A stretch of DNA of 10,452 nucleotides, from NCBI GenBank assembly GCA_948528155.1, contig CAOSZT010000074.1, positions 1-10,452 of the forward strand, written 5' to 3'. The DNA comes from an uncultured Clostridia bacterium (GTDB taxonomy: Bacteria > Bacillota > Clostridia > TANB77 > CAG-508). Every line of letters starts with the position of its first letter. The stretch's first letter is position 1. The notes under the pieces are model-generated. The model was not told where the DNA came from and made no database searches. It saw only the letters and a program-made list of their open reading frames with translations. Shown piece by piece: positions 6,115 to 10,452 of the stretch. The translations under genes were made by a program, and so were the position numbers.

Positions 6115-9100
6115 TTACAAATTAATATCTTTATTAAAATTAACCATATCAAGAAATCTCTTCAAGTATCCCTCATCAATATTAGACCAATCAAACCCAA
6201 CAAAATCAAGAAATTGACAAGTTAAGTTATTATCAACAAAAATATCAGAACTATAGTCAAACTTTTTAGAATAATTCAAATCAGAAACAATATATTTTAA
6301 TAATTTTTCATTTTCAGGTAAATACAAATTATTAATAAAATTCTCATAATCTATAAAATTACACTTAAGTCCATAATAATTAAAAATATCTAACATAAGA
6401 TTAATACTTACTAACTTATTTGAGAAAATATGAAAAATATTATTTTGCAAATTAGGAATAGTAAGTAACTTTACTATAGCTTCAGCAGTTTCATCAATTG
6501 GAGTAAACTCCAAATTTTGACTTTTCATATTTTTAGGTAAAACACCAAGTTTGGCAAGAGCAATTAATCTAGTATAATAAGCATTATCAAATTTATTTTT
6601 CTGAAAAACACCATCATTATATCTAGCCATTAAATTACCAAGCCTAAAAATATTAGCCTTAAGCCCCTTATATTCCTCTTCTAAAATTAATTTTTCAGCC
6701 TCAAATTTACTAGCAATATACACATTATCCTCATAATTTTGACCTATATAAAAATCATTTTCAGTAAAATTATAACAAATATCATTATCAACTAAATAAT
6801 TACCACTAATGTTTGTAGTTGACATATGATTTAAAATAATATTAGCTGGTTTAGCAAATAATATCAAATTTTTAACAGTAGTTACATTTTCCCTTTTAAA
6901 GGTAGCATAATTGCCATAATGTTTAGTATTAGCAGCAGTATTAATAATACAATCAATATTTTTTTGCAAATTAGAATAATCTTCTTGAGATAAACCAAAA
7001 AAATCTTTAGAAAGTTCACCATTTACAACAATTATTCTATTTTTATAAATTTGATAATAATCATTATCAAAATAAAACTCAAGCAAATTCTCTAATCTTT
7101 TTTGAGGCATTTGGTTATATTTTTCTCGTATAATACAATATATAATACAATTAGTATTTTTTAATAAATTATCTAAAATATGTACACCAAGAAAACCAGT
7201 AACACCAGTTAGTAACACATTTTTAAAATTAAAACATAAATCTTCTTTAGATATATTATCAGGAAAAGATGTTGTTTTTGGTTTTACCATATAATTATAT
7301 TTAGAATAAGAACTTTTTTCTGTATTAGAAACATATTTTGCCAGTAGTTGAACATTGGAATATTTATAAAAATCTTGTGTACCTAGTTTAATACCTTTTG
7401 CAAATAATCTCGAATTAATTGACAAAATTGCAAGTGAATCAGCTCCTCCAACAGTAAATAAATCATCACAAACACCCAAATTATTATTTTCCAAAACATT
7501 TTTGCAAATAGTTAAAATATCATTTTCTAGCTCTGTTTTTGGAAGAATATTATTTTTTGAATTTGATGTTGGTAAAGGCAATTTTGATTTATCAATTTTA
7601 CCATTTGGTGTTAATGGAAAACTATCCATTTTTATAATTGTAGGAATCATATAAAAAGGAAGACATTTCCTCAAAGTTTCATATAATGTAGATATATCCA
7701 AATTTTTATTATAGCTTGTAATATAAGCAACTAATATTTGTTTATTACTAGAAGTTTCCCTTTGTAAAACAATAACATCAGAAATATCTTTATTTTTTTG
7801 AATATTTTTTTCTATTTCTTTAAGTTCAATTCTAAAACCATGTAATTTTACTTGACCATCATCTCTGCCAACAAACTCTAAATCTCCAGAAAAATTACGT
7901 GTTACAACATCACCAGTCTTATACATTTTATACTCTGAATTAAAAGGGTTTTCTAAAAATCTTTCTCTAGTCATATCAGGCATATTTAAGTAACCATCTG
8001 AAATTCCTGGCCCAGAAACATATAAATCCCCCTTATTTCCAATTGGAAGTAAATTCAAATTTTTATCTAATACATAGCATTTATTATTATTTATTGGTTT
8101 CCCTATTAAAATAGTATCATCATCTTTTGATAATTCATAACAAGTTGAACAAACACTATTTTCAGTAGGACCATACTCATTAATTAATCTAACACTTGGA
8201 AGTTCTTTAAAATGTTTTTTTACAAGTGAAATTGGAAAACTCTCACCAGCAATTGTAACAATTTTTAATGTTGATAAACAATCTAACTTCTCATATAATA
8301 ATACTTTATATAAACTTGGAACAACTAAAAAGTGATTTACCTTATGTTTTACAATTTCTTCGCAAATAATATTTATATCCATTCTTTTAACAGAAGGAAC
8401 AACAAGAGTTGAACCAGATATCAAAGGTGTAAAAATATCTTCTACTGAACTATCAAAAGAAAATGATGGTACTTGCAAAATAACATTCAAACTATCAAAT
8501 TTATAGAAATTTTTTCTCCAAATTAATGTGTTTATTATATTCTTATGCTTAATTTTTACACCTTTTGGCTTTCCAGTTGTTCCTGATGTATATATAATAT
8601 ATGCGAAATCATCTGGATTTGCAATATTTGCAAAATTTAAAGGCACAGTAAAATCTATATTATCTAAAATAATTTTATTCTCAAAATTATATAAATCTTT
8701 ATATTCTTCAGAAGAAATTAAAAGCTTACACTTACTATCTTTAAATATATAATCAATTCTATCTTTTGGATATTCTGTATCAATTGGAATATAACAATTT
8801 CCGCTTTTCATAATTCCAAGTAAACTAGCTATCATCCATACAGACTTTTTACATAAAACGGCAATTTTACTTTTTGTTATTCCATAAGAATTTATATTAC
8901 TTGCAATAATATTAGCCATATTATTTAATTTTTTATATGTATATTTTTGATCTTTGTATATTATTGCTACATTATCAGGATGTGTTAAAACAGTTTCTTC
9001 AAATAAATCAATTAAAGTCTTAGTTTTATCATAAGAAAAATTTGTATTATTAAAATCCTCTAATAATAACTTTTTTTCTGTATCTGGCAATATTTTAATT

Positions 9101-10368
9101 TCAGAAATTGGCTTATTTATATTACTAATCATATCAAAAATAATAGTACTAATTCTATTATGAATAAAATTAATTTCTTGCTCTGAAAACAAATCAATTA
9201 AATAATCATAAGAAATATTATATACACCACAATTATTTATATCAGTTACATTTATAACAAGCTCATCTTGCATATATCCTACAAAATTCCACTCTGACTT
9301 ATACTGAACTAAATTAGGAAAATCAGTATGTGGTCTCATATTTTGGAAAGAATATACAATATGATAATTTTGTACATTTTTTTCTGTTCGCAAATCCTCA
9401 AGTAAATCCATATATGGATATTTTGAATTTTTAAAATATGAAATACTATCTATTGCAAGGTTTTTTAAAAAATCATTTACTGATAAATTATCACTATTTT
9501 TAAATTGCACAGAAATCATATTAATAAACATTCCAATTGTGTTTTTCTCTTTCCCAACTCTATTTAATACAGGTGTCTGTAAAGTAAAATTTTCATATGA
9601 TGTACATCTATATAAATATAAATTAATTGACGCTAAAAATAGAATATATGCAGATAAATGATTTTGAGTGCAAAAATCATTTATTAAAGTAGTTTCTTCA
9701 AGAGATAATTTATACTCAATTCTATTGGCTTTATATGTATTTGAAGAAGTATTTTTTAAACTAATTGGCTCTATATTCTCTAAGGACTTTTTCCAAAAAT
9801 TTTTATTTTTTATGTATTTGTCAGAATTTATATAATCATGTTCTCTTTTTACAAAATCTGTATATAGTCCAGTATTTTCAGGAATTTCCAAGTTATTTAA
9901 AAGCCTTGTATAGTTTATAGTTATACTATCCATAATTAATCCCAAAGACCATGCATCTGTTACTAAATGATGAAATTTACAAATTAATGCAATTTCATCA
10001 TTTGGAAGATTACATATAATAAATTCAAATAAATTATCATTATGAATGTCAAACATCTCTTGTGAAAACTTTTGTTGAAATTTTTTAAAATATTCCATTG
10101 TCTTTTTTGACATATCATGTATTTCAACATCAAATGGTTCAAAGTCTTTAAAATATTGCTTTGGTGTAGTTCCTCTTTTTATTATACCAGTTCTTAAAGC
10201 TTGATTATTTTTAACCATTACATTAAGAGCTTTATTTAATATATCTATTTGTATATCTTCTTTAAAGTAGATAGTTCCAACTATATTATTTATTGGTTTC
10301 TGTGTAAACTGCTCTGATATGTATATAGACTTTTGTGGATTTGTTAGTTCATATGTTTCTTTTTTCAT
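6115..10368 (-). CDS. Single-module nonribosomal peptide synthetase, C-A-T-R, with terminal thioester reductase
   Basis: A 1417-residue, complete four-domain synthetase. The condensation domain (about 6-425) has the C1-like LTNPQKSIYI (8-17), ALRT (57-60) and active-site HHLVTDA (133-139, His134 catalytic). The adenylation domain (about 455-930) has YTSGTTGKPKG (593-603), FSFDSSVEDIF (636-646), NEYGPTE (730-736), YKTGD (816-820), GRDDGQVKLHGFRIE (834-848) and PNGK with Lys924. The thiolation domain (about 943-1015) has GGADSL with carrier Ser978. The reductase (about 1047-1417) has TGVTGFLG (1054-1061), Ser1183/Thr1184, Tyr1217 and Lys1221 (YIASK), and RLGN (1242-1245). It should load an amino acid, condense it with an acyl or aminoacyl donor, and release it reductively as an aldehyde or alcohol using NAD(P)H. 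Predicted cytoplasmic. No thioesterase, epimerase, MbtH or phosphopantetheinyl transferase is present in the window. It has its own promoter and faces the ribosomal operon. Confidence 0.96.
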   Translation of the reverse strand: MKKETYELTNPQKSIYISEQFTQKPINNIVGTIYFKEDIQIDILNKALNVMVKNNQALRTGIIKRGTTPKQYFKDFEPFDVEIHDMSKKTMEYFKKFQQKFSQEMFDIHNDNLFEFIICNLPNDEIALICKFHHLVTDAWSLGLIMDSITINYTRLLNNLEIPENTGLYTDFVKREHDYINSDKYIKNKNFWKKSLENIEPISLKNTSSNTYKANRIEYKLSLEETTLINDFCTQNHLSAYILFLASINLYLYRCTSYENFTLQTPVLNRVGKEKNTIGMFINMISVQFKNSDNLSVNDFLKNLAIDSISYFKNSKYPYMDLLEDLRTEKNVQNYHIVYSFQNMRPHTDFPNLVQYKSEWNFVGYMQDELVINVTDINNCGVYNISYDYLIDLFSEQEINFIHNRISTIIFDMISNINKPISEIKILPDTEKKLLLEDFNNTNFSYDKTKTLIDLFEETVLTHPDNVAIIYKDQKYTYKKLNNMANIIASNINSYGITKSKIAVLCKKSVWMIASLLGIMKSGNCYIPIDTEYPKDRIDYIFKDSKCKLLISSEEYKDLYNFENKIILDNIDFTVPLNFANIANPDDFAYIIYTSGTTGKPKGVKIKHKNIINTLIWRKNFYKFDSLNVILQVPSFSFDSSVEDIFTPLISGSTLVVPSVKRMDINIICEEIVKHKVNHFLVVPSLYKVLLYEKLDCLSTLKIVTIAGESFPISLVKKHFKELPSVRLINEYGPTENSVCSTCYELSKDDDTILIGKPINNNKCYVLDKNLNLLPIGNKGDLYVSGPGISDGYLNMPDMTRERFLENPFNSEYKMYKTGDVVTRNFSGDLEFVGRDDGQVKLHGFRIELKEIEKNIQKNKDISDVIVLQRETSSNKQILVAYITSYNKNLDISTLYETLRKCLPFYMIPTIIKMDSFPLTPNGKIDKSKLPLPTSNSKNNILPKTELENDILTICKNVLENNNLGVCDDLFTVGGADSLAILSINSRLFAKGIKLGTQDFYKYSNVQLLAKYVSNTEKSSYSKYNYMVKPKTTSFPDNISKEDLCFNFKNVLLTGVTGFLGVHILDNLLKNTNCIIYCIIREKYNQMPQKRLENLLEFYFDNDYYQIYKNRIIVVNGELSKDFFGLSQEDYSNLQKNIDCIINTAANTKHYGNYATFKRENVTTVKNLILFAKPANIILNHMSTTNISGNYLVDNDICYNFTENDFYIGQNYEDNVYIASKFEAEKLILEEEYKGLKANIFRLGNLMARYNDGVFQKNKFDNAYYTRLIALAKLGVLPKNMKSQNLEFTPIDETAEAIVKLLTIPNLQNNIFHIFSNKLVSINLMLDIFNYYGLKCNFIDYENFINNLYLPENEKLLKYIVSDLNYSKKFDYSSDIFVDNNLTCQFLDFVGFDWSNIDEGYLKRFLDMVNFNKDINL

Positions 10369-10387
10369 TTTTTACATTTTTCCTTTT
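10368..10387 (-). promoter_or_regulatory. NRPS ribosome binding site with an AUG-UAA start-stop mini-ORF
   Basis: On the minus strand, AAAAGGA (10387-10381) is followed after AAA by ATG TAA (10377-10372), then AAA and the NRPS ATG (10368-10366). From the GG of the site, the start-stop ATG is 4 bases away and the real start 13. The mini-ORF is in frame and ends three bases before the true start. The true start is the only one that retains the condensation-domain N-terminus. Confidence 0.6.
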
Positions 10388-10402
10388 GTAGTTTTTTGTT
10401 GA

Positions 10403-10431
10403 ATTATATAATTGTGTAATATTATTGTCAA
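10403..10431 (-). promoter_or_regulatory. Perfect-consensus sigma-A promoter of the NRPS gene
   Basis: On the minus strand, TTGACA (10431-10426) is followed by exactly 17 bp and TATAAT (10408-10403), matching both consensus hexamers at all 12 positions. Transcription should begin near 10396, giving a leader of about 28 bases before the NRPS start. No operator palindrome is evident between the hexamers or in the leader. Sequence beyond 10452 could still hold one. Confidence 0.85.
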
Positions 10432-10452
10432 TAGATTACATAAATTATATTT

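Noticed and set aside
8528..8752. Plus-strand open frame inside the NRPS adenylation region
   Set aside because: It is antisense to conserved adenylation motifs, has no Shine-Dalgarno site, and is a compositional shadow.
1..10452. CRISPR array, tRNA or rRNA genes, prophage or toxin-antitoxin genes
   Set aside because: I saw no regularly spaced repeats, cloverleaf or rRNA-like tracts, or phage or toxin genes. All protein-coding space is taken by the genes listed.

Overview
The window is very AT-rich and looks like chromosomal DNA of a low-GC Firmicute, most likely an anaerobic Clostridia member of the gut type. Three things support this. The gene order ylxM-ffh-rpsP-khpA-rimM-trmD-rplS is the classic Firmicutes arrangement. 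Ribosome binding sites are strong AGGAGG-type sites. Codon use is strongly AT-biased throughout. Species cannot be named from the sequence alone.

Left part (1-1530): a small membrane protein of uncertain function, possibly CNNM/DUF21-like, ends inside a perfect 12-bp terminator-like hairpin that also supplies its stop codon. A classical short-chain dehydrogenase/reductase follows.

Centre (1541-5927): a consensus-like promoter starts the housekeeping operon. Its genes are ylxM and ffh (signal recognition particle), rpsP (S16), khpA (KH-domain RNA-binding protein), rimM (30S maturation factor), trmD (tRNA m1G37 methyltransferase) and rplS (L19). Spacing is tight or modest and every gene has its own ribosome binding site. 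A REP-like direct repeat lies just upstream of rpsP, a candidate L19 leader hairpin lies upstream of rplS, and a strong intrinsic terminator closes the operon. L19 carries an unusual acidic tail of about 50 residues.

Right part (5928-10452): the convergent intergenic region holds two hairpin structures that no gene explains, possibly a miniature-transposon remnant or a structured RNA. Beyond it, on the minus strand, one 1417-residue gene encodes a complete single-module nonribosomal peptide synthetase with the order condensation, adenylation, thiolation, terminal thioester reductase (C-A-T-R). It is driven by a textbook promoter (TTGACA, 17 bp, TATAAT), and its leader contains a start-stop AUG-UAA mini-ORF nine bases before the real start. 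A terminal reductase implies release of an aldehyde or alcohol. The substrate-pocket residues resemble aromatic (Tyr/Phe-like) codes, so an N-acyl or dipeptidyl aldehyde is the best guess for the product. Gut clostridia are known to make this class of compound through reductase-terminated synthetases. This gene is the accessory, most interesting part of the window. Its phosphopantetheinyl transferase and any partner module must lie elsewhere.
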